From: Otis tarda
Taxonomy: Eukaryota; Chordata; Aves; Otidiformes; Otididae
Length of the DNA stretch: 64,000 nt
NCBI GenBank assembly: GCA_026413225.1
Contig: CM048553.1
Span: 19,096,501-19,160,500 of the forward strand
Direction of reading: 5' to 3'
This document shows positions 48,601 to 62,779 of the stretch, piece after piece (within the stretch, counting starts at the first letter, position 1; every line of letters starts with the position of its first letter). Position numbers and translations under genes: made by a program. Below the pieces are notes generated by a model. That model made no database searches, was not told the origin of the DNA, and worked only from the letters and a program-made list of their open reading frames with translations.

Positions 48601-49629
48601 ATGACACAGAGAGCAACATTTTTATACAGATTTAATTCCATCTTCCAGGCAACGCAGTCCACATCCAAGAGGGACCCCAAGAGATGCCTAGGAGCTAGAG
48701 GAGGGAAGACGCTTTCCCATATCCAACGCACAGCAATCCCACCACTCTTCCTCATGCTTCGTCGGCTCTTGGACCTCGGGCCTGTGCACTCCCAGCTGTG
48801 GTGGCCCAGCGACTGTTTGGCCTCACAAGAGGCAGGCTGTGGATCTGACGCTGAAGACATGGGCATTACTCAGAGCTACAGACTCAGTGTAACAAAGGCT
48901 GCTGAATATCTGACAACATTCACTCCTGTGTCCTCAAAAGGAGTTTTCTAAGATTACAAGCTTTTAAGAGTCATTTGACTTAAATTCTTGCTCTGGTCTG
49001 GCTGTGTCCCCATCACGAACAAGGACAAAACATAGCCACTGTTAACTGGCACAAGAGCTGCACTGTACTTTGTGTACTTTTTTCAAAGTAAGGAAGTAAA
49101 AAACCTGTAAGTTAAGAGCCTACTAGAATAGAATAAAGAGAACTCCATCAGTGGGTTCAAGGGCAAGCAAAAGCCAAAGGCTGCTTTAGACTGGTGACAG
49201 CTGAAGAAGAACAAAACATCAGAGAGACAGGAGACTGGGAAGCTGATCTGCTAAAAAACAATAATACAAAGTAACTAAATAACAAATAAATAAAAACCAA
49301 TAAACCAAAAATTCATTACAGTGAAAAAGAAGCGCATCCTCCTACAGGTACAAGACTATTAGGAAGATATTTCTGTAATAGTATAATTGTTTTACCACAT
49401 TAATATACTTTATTAAAAATAAGGAACATTGACTAGCATAAGAATGAAGCTCAGTAGTAAACGTACAATCCAAAAATACAAATTACAGATGAAGAAATCA
49501 TTACTAAAACTTCCAGAAAATGCATACACATCATCTGAATTAGAATAGAAAGGTAGAATGGACACAAAAATGGACCTTTGAAAGACAGTGAAATACAGGA
49601 GATGTGACCCCTGAAGACATAATAGAAAT

Positions 49630-49642
49630 GGGGGGGGGGGGG
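49630..49642 (+). repeat. G-tract (13 G)
   Basis: Uninterrupted run of 13 G in AT-rich surroundings; likely length-variable and prone to sequencing error. Confidence 0.85.
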
Positions 49643-52600
49643 AATGTTGATGCACAGAACTGCAACATCCTGAGGATGAAGAGTGAAGAAGAGATAGAAT
49701 GTCTAATTGTAACTAAAATTAATATCATAACTGCAGATGTGCCAAGTCCGAGATAGATTACAATCAGGACTCCTACTGTAAATTAACTTCTCAAGAAAGG
49801 GCACAGAGCTTGGTAGAAAAAAAGGCTGCAGTTCCTAAAATACAGAGCTATTCTGGAGCCAGTCAGTGTTGGCCAGAGAGAAAAGACAGCCAGCTGAAGC
49901 CATCTGTCTTACAGCGGGCGCGTGCTTCGCAGGAGGCACTCACAGCTACTGGGAGTTTTCAGACATGAGGGACAGGCTGAATGTGCTGGACACAGGACTA
50001 TCCTACCCACCGAGCTGCAAAAGTAAACTCAGGTTGATTTATTATAATTACATGGAAGACTGCAGTGCTGTTGCACATATGATAAGAGTTTTGCAAATAT
50101 TTAGTGCTCAAAGCCGTGCATTTAACTCATGTGTGCACTAAAATACAATTGGAAAATTCATAGCTCGATTTATGCTGTCTTCTTTTGCCTTTTACTACAA
50201 AACTGAGGAAAAAAAAATTGCTCTAAACAGAAATACATTATTAGAGTTTGGAAGCAGATCTCAGAGAAAGCAACTCAAGTCTTCCAGGGAGCAAAAGCCA
50301 ACTAGTGAGAAGTGAAGGAAGAAGCAGCCACAAACATCTAAAAATAGAAAGTCCAGTAGGAAGTTCCCCTACAGAGATTTAATCTGCTATTGTACTCAGA
50401 TCCTGGCATTACGAGTTAAAATCTACAAGAAGCTATCATCTTTAATACATCATCTCCTTCCTACTGTTCTTTAAAGCAAAGAAGCTGATTAAACATCCTG
50501 CCACACTCCGGTAACTCTAACAGTGCATTTCTTCATTTTGCACTGTGAAAAGTCAGTCACATGTTAAATTGCTCTTCTTTGTGTGAATTTACTCTCAGCA
50601 CAGGACTAAGTCAATAAGGGCTGTACTTCTGGTCTTTCCAACAAACCAAGCACTAAAAAATAGTAGATGGCATCTCATTTCAGAGAGATGTTAAAAATGC
50701 AAGTATTTCTCCCTCTTTTAAAAAGTTTGACTTTTAAATTTGCTTAGCGAAGCTCCAGATTAACTAGTGTGGTATATTTTACTAGGATATGGATATCTCT
50801 CAAAGCACTAAAAAAAAAGCAAACACCGTTACCCTAATTTTGCAAAGCAGGTAAGAATCTTAAAGGTTTTGGCTTTATAGTTCCTTGAAACGTAAGTTTA
50901 AAATTCAGAAGGAAGTTTTAAGGCTTTTAATGAAAATAATTAAAAAACCAATACAAACGTGAAAATATCAGACATCTAGCATATATTAGCATTTATTTTT
51001 TTAAGAACTGATACTACTGCATACACACCTCTCTATGAAGAGCTGAACAACTGACTGGGAAACTATAATTTCTATACAACTGCCAAAATCCCATTTGCAA
51101 AAAAGTGTAAGACTTGTTTTTAATTTTATGGGAAATACAGCTGTGGGATCTGTGAAGAGCAGTTTTTGAGATCCTTGCTGTTGCCTGACAATTCTTTTGT
51201 GTGTTTGGCTACCTGATGGGAAAACATGTTTGTTTTTCACAAGCAGAAGGCTGGAGCTTTTGCTGAGGAATGCTTTTCACGTGGGACATCAAGGGATGGG
51301 TCCCAAACCATTCTTTTTAATCACTTCCCTCTCACCATCATGAAAATACAAACACACAAGTGACTTCTACAGATTGTTATGATAGCGCCTGGGGTCAAAA
51401 AAACAGAGGAGGATGGGGGGATGATATTCCCAGACATTTCCCTAAACAGAGAAACAGGCTGGCCATAACCATTTCCACCCTTGCAGTCCAGGAGGTGTTT
51501 CAAGTGGTAAGGGGTAAACACTCTTAGCATTACAAGGACTGGCTAAGGAAAGGACTGATGGACCAAACAGCTTTCCAATATGCTCCGTAAGTATGAAAAC
51601 CGAGCTGGTTTTTGAGTTGGAAACTGGCAAATCTGTGAGTGTGATTCCATACTGCTGCCGTCTGGGACAACAAGAGGTTTGGACTGGACACACGAATCCT
51701 CCTCCAGCTGCACACTCCTAAACAAAATCAGGACGCCAGAACTCCAGAGCAGCCCTAAGGCCAGGTGCGTGGGCTGGGGGGCTCCAGTAGTCCCCACACC
51801 GTCCTCCCTTACCAGCCCAGAAGGGCTGCAGCTGAGCGACCGGCCCAGGCCTGCCAGGCCCTCGGCCTCGCTGTGCGTCAGACGGTGCTCTACAGATGAA
51901 AGCTCAGTACCACTGGTGTCACCAAATACAACCCGCAGTGTAACAGTGGTTAGTGCTCTGAGTTTCACAGAATCTGTCAAATGAAAATGAAAGGCAGGAC
52001 TGACCTTCACAGCAACTCCCTTGGTTTTACGTCCTTTTCAGTACAGTGACCTGGACAAGTAAATGCAGGGACTCCACGCCACACCAGAGTACATCAGCTG
52101 TGCCCTCCTACCTGCATTGCAAATGTATCCAAAACCTTTACACTCCACTCTGCCTTCCCTTCTCTTTAGGTGCTAAAGCAAAAACAGGTACCATGCTTTG
52201 GTGCACAGTTAGGTTGTCCCCTTGGTGTACGTAACAGTAAGAAAAGGACAGGCAATTATTTACTGCTATCCACAGTTAATGGCACACACAGAACTCCTGA
52301 TTACAGAGGAAGCATAAACCCCATCTCCTCACAGGATAAAAAGGCAATATATCACAATCTGAATACACAATGTACTTATTGCTCTTGGCATTTGCATTTG
52401 CTAACCTTTGAATCCAATAATACAACATTAATATTCTATTAATAGAGTGCTTATATAGAATTTCCTTTCTTTTTCTTTAATAAACAGAGAAAAGAAAACA
52501 ATTCTGTATTGCGAAACAACTGGACAAGATACTGCCAGAGCATAAAATCCCTTACTATTTCTCAAAAACAGGTCCAGAACTCCTTGTGTGCTGCCCCACT

Positions 52601-55600
52601 GCGTTTCACGCAGTGCAATGCACACATCCACTGCCCAGGGAAACTGGGCACACGTGCACCAAGCACGAGAGGTGACAGCTCCAGCTGATGGCACCCCTGG
52701 CAACTCCCTCCCGAGATGAGAACGGAGAAGGTCTACAAGGGCCCACCAAAAGGCAACCACTTTCCCAGAGGTAAGAAATGAAGCAAACACCTGCGTAAGA
52801 GAGGAGGCCTCAGGAAACCAGAGGCTGTGTTCGTGCAGCTGCAGCTGCTGAGGAGGCCGGGAGCCACATGCATGAGAAGGACTGATGTTCCCCACACAGC
52901 TTGTCCCCACCCTGGTATTTTTCTGCAATGGAGGAGTTTCAACATGGAAGGTAAATTAGATTTCTAATATTTTTTTTTTACATTCCAGGCTCCCAAGACA
53001 TAAGCCCAGAAGTTCACGAACTTTAACCTGGCTTGAGGTGGGAATGTCACTAGAAGAAGACATCCCTTCTTCCCTCAGCTGCTCACTCCCAGTGAGCTCA
53101 CTCCCACAAATATCTGTGCAGCCACAGTGACCTGTCACAGGTGAGGGAACTGACCCTGCTGAAAAGAAACCTTCTTTAAAAAAACCCCCAAATTAATATT
53201 TTTTTTCCCCCCTAAGTTGGTGGTTTCACTGTAAAAGATAACTCACACTGAGACTCTGTGAGAAAAGAGTTAATTGTAAATTGGGTTAAATTCTAAAATA
53301 CTGCTTTGGTAAAAACATTATTCTGTATACTTTATTGCAAAGCTAACTGTAATTTTCTTCACCAATTCCAGTGGCAATATGAATATCTTTTTATGCTTTT
53401 AAGCTAATTTAAATTTTCTTTGATATTGCACCTATTAAGGACACCTATTAGGTGTGCTGAATGTAAGGCACAGAAGATAATCACTTTGCTCTACTTGGCA
53501 GATGTAGCCTATAGGTATGCTGCTCTCACTACATCCAATCTTGTCTCATCTCAAAAGCAAAGTGGTCCTGAACACACTCAAGTCTGAGTCAGAGCTCCCC
53601 ACAAAAATGCAAACACTTCTGGTGTACCACATGGCAGCAATCCTGTGTCAGCAACACTGTACAATAGCTTTTCAGAAGAAGAATGAAGAGCAAGCTCTCC
53701 ACTTAAAACCGAAGAGAGATTTATGCCACAAAAGTATGCAACACATCATTACCCAAACCGGAACGAAGGCAGGACATCAGCACTCAAGTGTTATGAGAAC
53801 TTCAATGGTGAAGGGTCAGGAATTCAATCTGATGTCCAAGCAAAATGCCAGTTACAGTTTGCGCAATGTCATCAGACAGACAATGCAGTTTTGCTGAGAA
53901 ACTATTAATTTTATGTTATGGAAGCAAAATATTCAGCTACAAGTTTCCATTATACTTGGAGCCTTTGACCCTAGTTTACCCTGGAGTTCAAGCCCTGATA
54001 ATCTATGTGCTTGAAGCTCATCTTGGTGGATAATGGAAAATTCTGCTCCATTTCCTCTGGGACTTCATGCTCATTAGTCACAGCATACCAATTAAAAGCT
54101 TTGTTAGAAAACCAGAGGAATGTGACACAGCACATGTTCAAACCAGGAAGCTTCATTCACATATAACATGGATGAATGGCTCTGTATGGAGAGCCAAGCA
54201 TCGCATTAGCAGGTCGTGTGCATCAGCATGCAAGATCAACAAAAGACGTGCAAAAACTTTTAAGTCAGCACTCTCAGTAAGCAACAGATTTTCATTTTGA
54301 ACAATGAGAGTTACAGTATTTTTCACAGCCTACACCTTCCTTCTAACCAAAGGTAATGTGAAATAGTTTAAAAGTTCTGCTTTCTTGCATTGTTACTTCT
54401 GCAATCATCTAGTAGGAAATCACTAAACATCATCACCAGCTACCGACCAGATTCTTTTCCTAACCATCAGAGGTGAAGCTGGGGTTAGTGCCCTGGCAAG
54501 CTACTTATGAGCTAGAATAACAACCATTTTCAAAAGGGATTATTGCCACTATGAACCACTGTCAAGTATCTGTAACAGCAATTCTCAATTAAGGAAAGAA
54601 TAGGACTCAGCGTCTGCGCTCTGATCATGCAGTTAATAACTGACTCCGCCTCAATCAAAACAAAAGTGGGATTTAACACGCAGATTTATTTTTGCAACAG
54701 TTTGTGCTACAGTTCTACGTTAAACCATTTAACACAGAACTTGCAAATAATGGTCAGCTATAGCTGTGAAAAATTCAATTTGTTACATTTTATTAACCCT
54801 TAATTCTATTCCCACATTCTCCCCACAGTGAACGAGCAGCTCACGGGAGGTTTTAGGGTTAACAGCTCACATTGGCAGCATGCTATAAACCCAGTAGAGG
54901 CAATAGCTCTACCTTTCAACTTATATTTTCATTTCTACACTTCAAATGCAGCATAATGGTGATGTTTAGCATATTTCTTATATTATAGACAGAATACTTT
55001 ATAAAATATTCCATCTGTGACAGGCATGATCACATTATGAAAACTGCAGCATGAGCAATGCATCATAGAGGAGAAGACATTTTTGAAGGATAAGAGGGTC
55101 TTACAGCCCCTTGGAAGGACCTTTGGGGAGGGATTTGGGAGACGCTGGAGCAAAGCCCTTGTCAAGGACAGCAGATCTTCTTTGCCCCCACCATCCCTGC
55201 ATCCCCTCCTGCCCCAGTGGAGCCTATGCCATCAATGAGCCCACCATGTGCCCCTGTCTGGCACCTCCTCACTCCCATCCACCTCTGTGGTTGCCCAGAC
55301 AACTGGTTCAAGGAACCCATCTAGTGAAAAACTAAAGTAATAAAAAACCAGAAATAAATACTTTAGTGACTAGCTCTCTGTTAGACCTTACTAATGCCAA
55401 GTCACTGGCTGGAGGGTCACAGCCCCCAACTGTAACCAGCTCCAACAGCGACATGTCTGCACTGGAATCCCATTTGCACACATAGCTACGGCGTGGGGAC
55501 CACGACTCTTCCCTATACAGGGTCTGACCGAAAACTCAGTGGAGTTATTCCTCCTCTAGCACAGTGGGAACGTCACTCTTTTCCTACTCTTTTTCTTGCC

Positions 55601-56704
55601 AGCACATCCCTACATTCTTTACCCTCAGTAATGGCAACCCACCTAATGGGGCCATGAGCCAAGGTTGTGGTAGTGTCCCCAGCATCTCTGCAGCCGCTGC
55701 TCTGCCCCAGGGATCTGGGTCCTGGAGAGGGACATGGACAGTCCCTGCCACATCTCATCACAGCACAGCACCAGGAGGGACCCAGGAGGAAGGAGGGGAG
55801 AAGCAGTCTTGTTCTTCCTAACCTGAGCATCACCAAAAATTCTTGGCTATGAGTGTTGGTCCCATCAAGCCAAGGAAGAAGTCAAACTTTTCTCTTAAAA
55901 GCTCCCTCTTACAGAAATCTTAACTCAGTGTCCTTTCTTTGTGTCTACAAGAAATTGTGGCTGAATTTGGCAGCACTTAAACTAAATAATTTGCTCTTAT
56001 TATAGGAAGAAAACGTCCACCTGGGCAAAACCCCCCCATAGTTTACGAATCCCCGCCGTCAGGGGTAGTGGCACTGCGGTGCCTTGCTGAAGGAGTGAGC
56101 TCAGATGGGCTCAGATGGGACTCCTTGGGGCTGGGCTGAAACTACGTCCATCACTGCCGACCACAGCCCCACCACACCGCAGGCTCTGCCCGCCTTTGCT
56201 GTGTTACACGTGACGGGCACCAGGGAGAATCTCCTGACAACTTGTGAAGAAGATGGCATCTCCTTCCTCCCCAGGTGTCAGACGAACGGTGTGAAGCAAA
56301 GCCAATGACAAACGAAAGGGAAGCTAAGCAAGGTAAAATAAGTCAACAGGATGGGTCCTTCTCCTCCCCCAGACCCTCTCAGCCACAACTGACACCTTCT
56401 CTAAGAAAGGCTGTGGTTTTCCTCACATTTAGATCTGATGCGAAGCTGCTCAACGGTGTATTTAGGGAAGGCAGGAAGACAACATGAAAAATGAAATGAC
56501 AAATAGCTAGCGGCCTTGTATGAATCCAAAGAACAGGTTAAAGCTGCTCAGAACTCCTATTTTTTTTCTGCCAGTTTTCACAAACCTTTTATTACAAATC
56601 CACATCCTCCTTGGGAGATGTGGGGAGGAGACAGAGTAAAAGCTCTTGAAAATATTCCATGGTATTTCGAACCTAAAGAGCTAAAAGTTCTTGAGTTTAG
56701 CACA

Positions 56705-56734
56705 CCCCTGTCCCCATCCCCATCCCCATCCCCA
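56705..56734 (-). repeat. (CCCCAT)n minisatellite, G-quadruplex motif on minus strand
   Basis: Four CCCC runs at 56712-15, 56718-21, 56724-27 and 56730-33 are separated by AT, with a fifth CCCC at 56705-08. The minus strand is therefore (GGGGAT)n, with four G4 runs and 2-nt loops, a textbook intramolecular G-quadruplex pattern. Confidence 0.9.
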
Positions 56735-59700
56735 ATAAAATTCAAAATAAATTTTGGACTCTTCACTTGCTTTTCCGATTTTGAGCATTTAAGTTACAGG
56801 AAGGTAATAATTCCACAATTTTTATTTTGTAACTCTAATGTAAAGATTCTTTTTTCTTTTCCTCACATCAGAGGTTTAAATCCACTTTTAGGATTCCAGG
56901 AGCTGGAACACCAAGAAAATCAAAAGCTGGAAAATTGCATGAGTTTTTTTTCTATCAGCACCAAAGACGGCTTGCTTAAAACAATGCATTTATGGGTTCA
57001 CAGTCATACTAAAATAAATTAATAATAAAGTAATTAAAAAAAAATACCTTGCCCAAATATCTGTTATTTTGGATCAATCTGATGACTGCTAGCACACCAT
57101 ATTGATGTTAAGTAGTTGCAGGAAGGCAATTTTCTCTTAATGTTCACCAGGGCAGGTCACACAGTCTCTCACTAAAGCAAAGTATCCAATTTTTATTACT
57201 CTGATTTTTCATATTGCCTTTCTACTTTCTGTTTGATGGATACAGCTGCAAGTAAAAGTTAGACCATTACCTTGAGATAGCTATAGTCTCATTCAATGAC
57301 ACATTAAGAATATTCTCATTTTAAGTGGAATTTTATTTTAGTGTAAGACAAAATAATTCAGTATGTGCCTAATCCTCTAATCACCTACTTAATAAAAAAT
57401 AAGAGAAAAATTACTCATAAATGAGTGTAACAGAACTTCAGAATAAAATATTTTGGTTCAGATACCTGCTTACAGCCCACACAAAAAAAATTTACTAGTA
57501 AAAGAATAAGAATACAGGTACATAGACAGGTTGAAGTATCTTACCCATTTTCATCATCAGAAAGAATACAAAACACAAATAAACTAGTGAATCAGTAAAA
57601 CAATTCTTTCCTGTACAAGGAAAGTATTTCACTTTTTATTTACAGTAGCAGAAGTCCAAACAAAAAGTGCTCACTTGCAATTTTCTTGTTGAAATAATCC
57701 AGAGTTCCAGTTAGTAAACAAATATGAAGCACCTAAGAGTTATTGAGTTTTTTTTTCCTTAGGGGGTAGTGAAATCTTTTTAAGTTCTTCACATTACATT
57801 TCTCATCATATCCCATCCTAGCTTAAAAAATAACTTTTAAAAAAAAGGTTTTATTAAAAATATATATCTTTCTAATGGATGAAAACTTAGCAGACTCACC
57901 CTGTGCCTTTGAACGGGTCCCTTGTACTCCCAGTGACACTTATTGTCACCTAGCTCACGTTACGCTACAGTAGCGTGAAGACATCTGAAGGAAAATGGAA
58001 CAGGCTCTGAAGTCGTGTGTGCTAAAGGATTTCCTGCTGCAGCCTCCCCACGGAGGTACAGATTCAAGGGGTGAGGAACTGACTTGCTCGGGATGTCCGT
58101 GCGCAGGTATTCAGAGCACGAGCCCAGCAACGGAGGGATGCATTCACTGCCTTGCCGTGCCATCCCCCAGCCCTATGCGATGCCCATCTCTAAGGCCAAA
58201 GGGGCATTTTCCACCTTCTAACATTTTTCACATTCGGAACGTTGTCATTTTTCTAACCACATTTCAGTTTACAGAAACACGTAAATATATTTGTATTGCT
58301 TCTAGAGTCTGTTCTCAGCTGTTTGTTTCTCTTTTTTTCCTGTCTGCAGACATCTGTCCTTCCTCCCTATCCTTATCTAAGATAAGCAGCTTCAGTTTAC
58401 GCACGCGGTACTTTGCAAAAGCATGACCTGGAAAATTAATTCTTTAAAATGTTTTTTTTTTTTTTTCCCCTCCTATCATAAATGTGTTTCTGCTTCTGGA
58501 GACGACATGTTTCACTTTGCAAACAGAAAGGGCACTGCCTGCTCTGGCATACGAGAGCATTTCTCTTCTGCGTGAAAGGAAAGCTGCACGCAGCCTCTCG
58601 CAGGAATTATTCTAATCACCAGAGTAATATGGTCTGTCGTATTGATGTAGCTGAAATCTTAGAAAGTAAACAAAACAATTCCTCTTTAGGGAAAAAAAAA
58701 TAAAAGCTTTCTGCAGGCACTGTCATACTTTTAAGGAGAGGTTTTTTTCCATTTTCTAGTCTTTGCAATATCAGCCGGGCCATTTGACAATAAAGAAAAG
58801 TCCTACCACTCATTTTGACTCGTTTTCAAATGCCTTTCCCTTATGTTTTCCACAGAGTTGAGATTACATGCAAAGGCCAGTCCTTCAAATGCAGTTACAC
58901 AAACCAAGGGGAAAAAACCTCTCCTTGTCTGCCATTCAATTCACGGTGCAGTGCAATGGAAAATCTTCCAAAGAGGGCTCCACTCTCTGTCCTGAAGGGA
59001 CTTGTTCTGCTATCCTGTACCAGTATCCTACTGCTTCTTGATTGCCCAGACCAGGGCCACAGACAAAATCCATCCAGCCATTTGGACTGCTCTCAAGAGC
59101 AACCAGCTTTATACCATGCAATGGCAGGGAAAAAATGGACAAACGTCCGCACTTCTTATTTTAAGGAAGATGTGGTCTTCTGGCCTCCACAGCACTCAAC
59201 CTGACTACATTATTTTTATAGCTATGGACCTGACCATCGAAGAAACTTTAACTTTTAACTCCCAGGACCATGTTCACTCATTCTCAGTGCATCTAAACAC
59301 AGAGAGTGTCCATACCAGAAAGAAATACAGGATAAACATTAATGATAGGAAGAAAAACATGCATAGAGAACAGGAGAAACAGCAAAACCTGAAGCCAGAT
59401 GCAGTGCTGCAGCAAGGGGAAATAAAAACCTTTTACAATGGGGAGAATAAGAGTTGAGAAAGCTGAGGGAGGACAGAGGCATGGTGAGAAAGTAAGATGA
59501 AATAAAGTTAAGGGAAAGAAAACAACAGTGAATAGAAATAAGACTTTTGAATCTTGAATACAAGACAAACTTTTACAGTCTGTAACATGTGCAACCACAA
59601 ACTTTCTTGTACAAACCTATTTTCACAGGATGATGCTGAACTGGATGCTCCACTGATACCACATTCTACTCTCGAGGGTCAGTTGCTCACAGGCTAAGAC

Positions 59701-62700
59701 TACGTAATTCATACATAGAGAGCCCAGGTAATCAATATATAGGAAGTAGGCAAAATGGGAAAACTGTAAATCCAGATATAAAAGACAGTTACTCACTTTG
59801 CTTATGTCGATGAGTGTATTACCTAAAGAAAAGTTATGTAACTTCATCATTGCTCAAATAAACAAGCAAAGAGCAAAGCACAGTTTGCTAAGGCAGGACT
59901 GCATCTATTTTTAAATTCCAAAAAGGAAATGTAAATCTTTAGATGTCCTTTCTCCATTGCTTTAGGGGGCTTTTTAAACGAAAAATAGAACATGTAACTT
60001 GAACTGTTCCACTTTCAAAGTTGGAGCTATGTAGTACATCTCCCCATACTGACTACTCTCCCACATAAGAATTTGCAGTCTCTCTCAGCAATTGAAGCAA
60101 AGAGAAGATTTAAGCTTTGATAATGATTGGCGAATTTCAAATAGTTTGGATAAGCAACCCCCAAAAGTTCAAAATGAATATTCAGATCTTGTTCCGCAGC
60201 ATGGTCTGCAAATTGAGGATAGAAATCTCAGATGATAGCTATCTTAGATCTCCTCCAAGATCCTCCGCACGCCCTAGTTATGTCTAAGCAGGAAATAACA
60301 AAAAAAACACCAACATATTTACTTACGAAATACAGAAATGTCTGAACATTCAAAACAAAAATACTGAGGGAAAAGATTCACTGAGAAATCACAAACTTGC
60401 AAGTAGTCTAGCTTCATATTAGGCCCATTCCTATTCCACCTAGATTTCTTAACTATTTTATAATTTATAACTCCTGAAATAGGCAGTCTCCCACCTGCAG
60501 CGGTTTCCACTGGTGACTCATCACTGCCTGCTAGAGAAAATCCGCCCCGTGCTCACCTCTGCGGGTGACCTTGCAGAAAGACTGAGAACAGTGTGAATTG
60601 AGGACAACTCTAGATCAAGTTCTGCATCTCTCCAGGGGCCGAGCATTGCCTTGGACGCAGGGCCAAGCCGGCAGACATGGGAGCATCCTTCCCCTGGCAG
60701 GGGCTTACACCAGATTCCCACCACAGCTACACCATCATAACTGTGCTGAAAGCAATGCAATTGCATTGACATAGCCTAAATCCAAAAGGCAAAACTATGT
60801 GTGAAGCAGGACTATGTGTTCGCAGAGAAAACACCATGATAAAAGCAACAGAGCAGGGCAAGGAGCTGACAGCTGGCTCCTCCCCCATGGTAGCCATCAC
60901 AAATGCCACCCTCCAGCAGGAATCACCCTGCTTTTCTGAAAATGCTGGCTCTTCCAAACAAGACTATAGGCAACAGACTAACATTTTCCTGGCATTCATT
61001 TATTCACCAAACTTGCTAAGTCTGTAAATTATCATCGTTAACTTGAAACAAACTGGAATAAAACCACACAAACAAGCAAAATACTTAACCCAGCACTCTG
61101 GTCCCAGAAACACATCGCTGTGTCTTTATCTTTACCCTTAGAAGGCTTCCACCATGTGTCACCTCCAAGGACAAACATTTTGGCAGAGGGAGAAAGCACA
61201 CAGCACACCATCAAAGTTAAAGATTTGGTTTTGTTCACACAGTTATGACTTACACATTTCACAAAATCAACAAACAATTTACACTATTTCAGATTTGGAT
61301 CTTTTCCATCGCAAGGGGACTTAATTCCTTCAAGCTGAAAAAGGAAGCCCAAAAAAACCTGAATAACTGAAGTGACATTATACGAAACATAGCCTAAGGC
61401 TGCCAATAATTTTCTGTGCATTGAAGGAAAGACTGCGTTACTGAGCTAGACCAAACACCTTTTCCAGCAGAAACCTTTCCTTCTTCTTTGCTGCCATGAG
61501 GAGGATTACATTATACCGCACTGCACTGAGCCCATTTATACCATTCTATTTTTTTTTTAACCAGGCTATAAAAATAATCAGCTCAGCTACTCATACTAAT
61601 CATAGAAACATTAATACAAGACACTAACTACACTTTTGCTGTGAGATTTTCTTCTCTATGCTAAATATGAGAGCCATCAAGTTTATGCTTCCCATAAGCT
61701 GCAAGAAACTGTTTTACTGCAGAAAGCTAACATCAAAAATAATTACTGTTATAAACATACAGCAAAATACAGTCACACTTGGCACATATCAAGGTTTTAT
61801 GTGAAAAGATAAAAGCACAATGCCAGCTGCAGCATAGTTTTGCTTTTTTCAGATGTACAGTGTAAAAATAACTTTTACTACAATAAAGTAGAAAATAATG
61901 TTCAAAATAATAAATGTTTAGAAATACAAAGAGGTTCTCCTTTAACAAAAGTATCCACACAGTAAAAAGGAGCCAAATTAGGATAAGTCTCCTAAAAAAA
62001 AAAAGCAAAATTCTGTTTAAAAAACAATTTTGATGTGTATTTTTTGGAGACAGCAGAAATATATGGGGTTTTCCTCCCTTCTGAATCCAAAATACATTAC
62101 TCTTTTAATTTACAAGAATATCACCACACTACCTTTACCGGTATTATTTTAAACAGTCTTCCCTACCCATCTTCCCAGTGTCTCTTTTTATTGGGAAATC
62201 ATCTTTATTACCAAATTCGCTCCCTGTAGGCACTACATCATATACCATTTTTTCATGAACCAACACAGCTTCATATAAAAATTAGTCAGGTGCCTTGTTC
62301 CACTGTGCGTCATATTTGGAAGCCACCTAAATGTTCACACACAGATTCTCAAGACCAGTTTGCAATTATTTGGTTTTGTGCTAATGTTACATTTTAATGT
62401 GCAAATCCTTCTGTGTATGAGACAGCAATTGTATTTTCTCCCAATTTTCTTTTTTACAAAGTCAGACAAAGCAAGGATTTTAACTCCTCTCATAAAACAG
62501 TCTCTCCATTCCCCAAGGCATTTTAGAAACCTGCCTTGGCACCAATTCCGGTTTGAATTTACTTTTCTTAAGTACTTACGATCACATTTGCACAGATTTT
62601 TCTGTGTTATACTTCACACATACTTTATACCAAACAGCATTAAGGCTTTCTTGCATTGGAAACATACTTCCTAGCACTACCAAATGTCAGATGATCCATG

Positions 62701-62779
62701 TTACAATCAAGTTTGTCCTTTTTCCACTAATGTGTCCCTCCGACCGCTCCAGTGTCTGTCCAGTCTCTCCACACAAGCC

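Larger units (their letters stand above)
40391..62779. other. Upstream DNA, no gene recognised
   Basis: Over 22 kb without a supportable gene. It holds simple repeats (45606-45660, 49630-49642, 56705-56734) and scattered GC-richer patches at about 42.6-43.0, 44.55-44.85, 51.7-51.9, 52.6-52.9 and 55.1-55.8 kb. The open frames there (126-168 codons) mostly begin at non-ATG codons, have no recognisable domain and no supporting splice pattern. AT-rich parts such as 57.05-57.45 and 61.7-62.1 kb could include conserved non-coding DNA, but the sequence alone cannot show it. Confidence 0.55.

Noticed and set aside
51543-52010. 155-codon minus-strand frame
   Set aside because: No recognisable domain, no splice or conservation evidence available, and an overlapping frame on the other strand of similar length.
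52428-52928. 166-codon minus-strand frame
   Set aside because: Starts at TTG and shows no domain or motif; treated as chance.
56516-57022. 168-codon plus-strand frame, the longest outside CR1 sequences
   Set aside because: Starts at TTG, includes the (CCCCAT)n repeat as Ser/Pro dipeptides, and has no recognisable domain.
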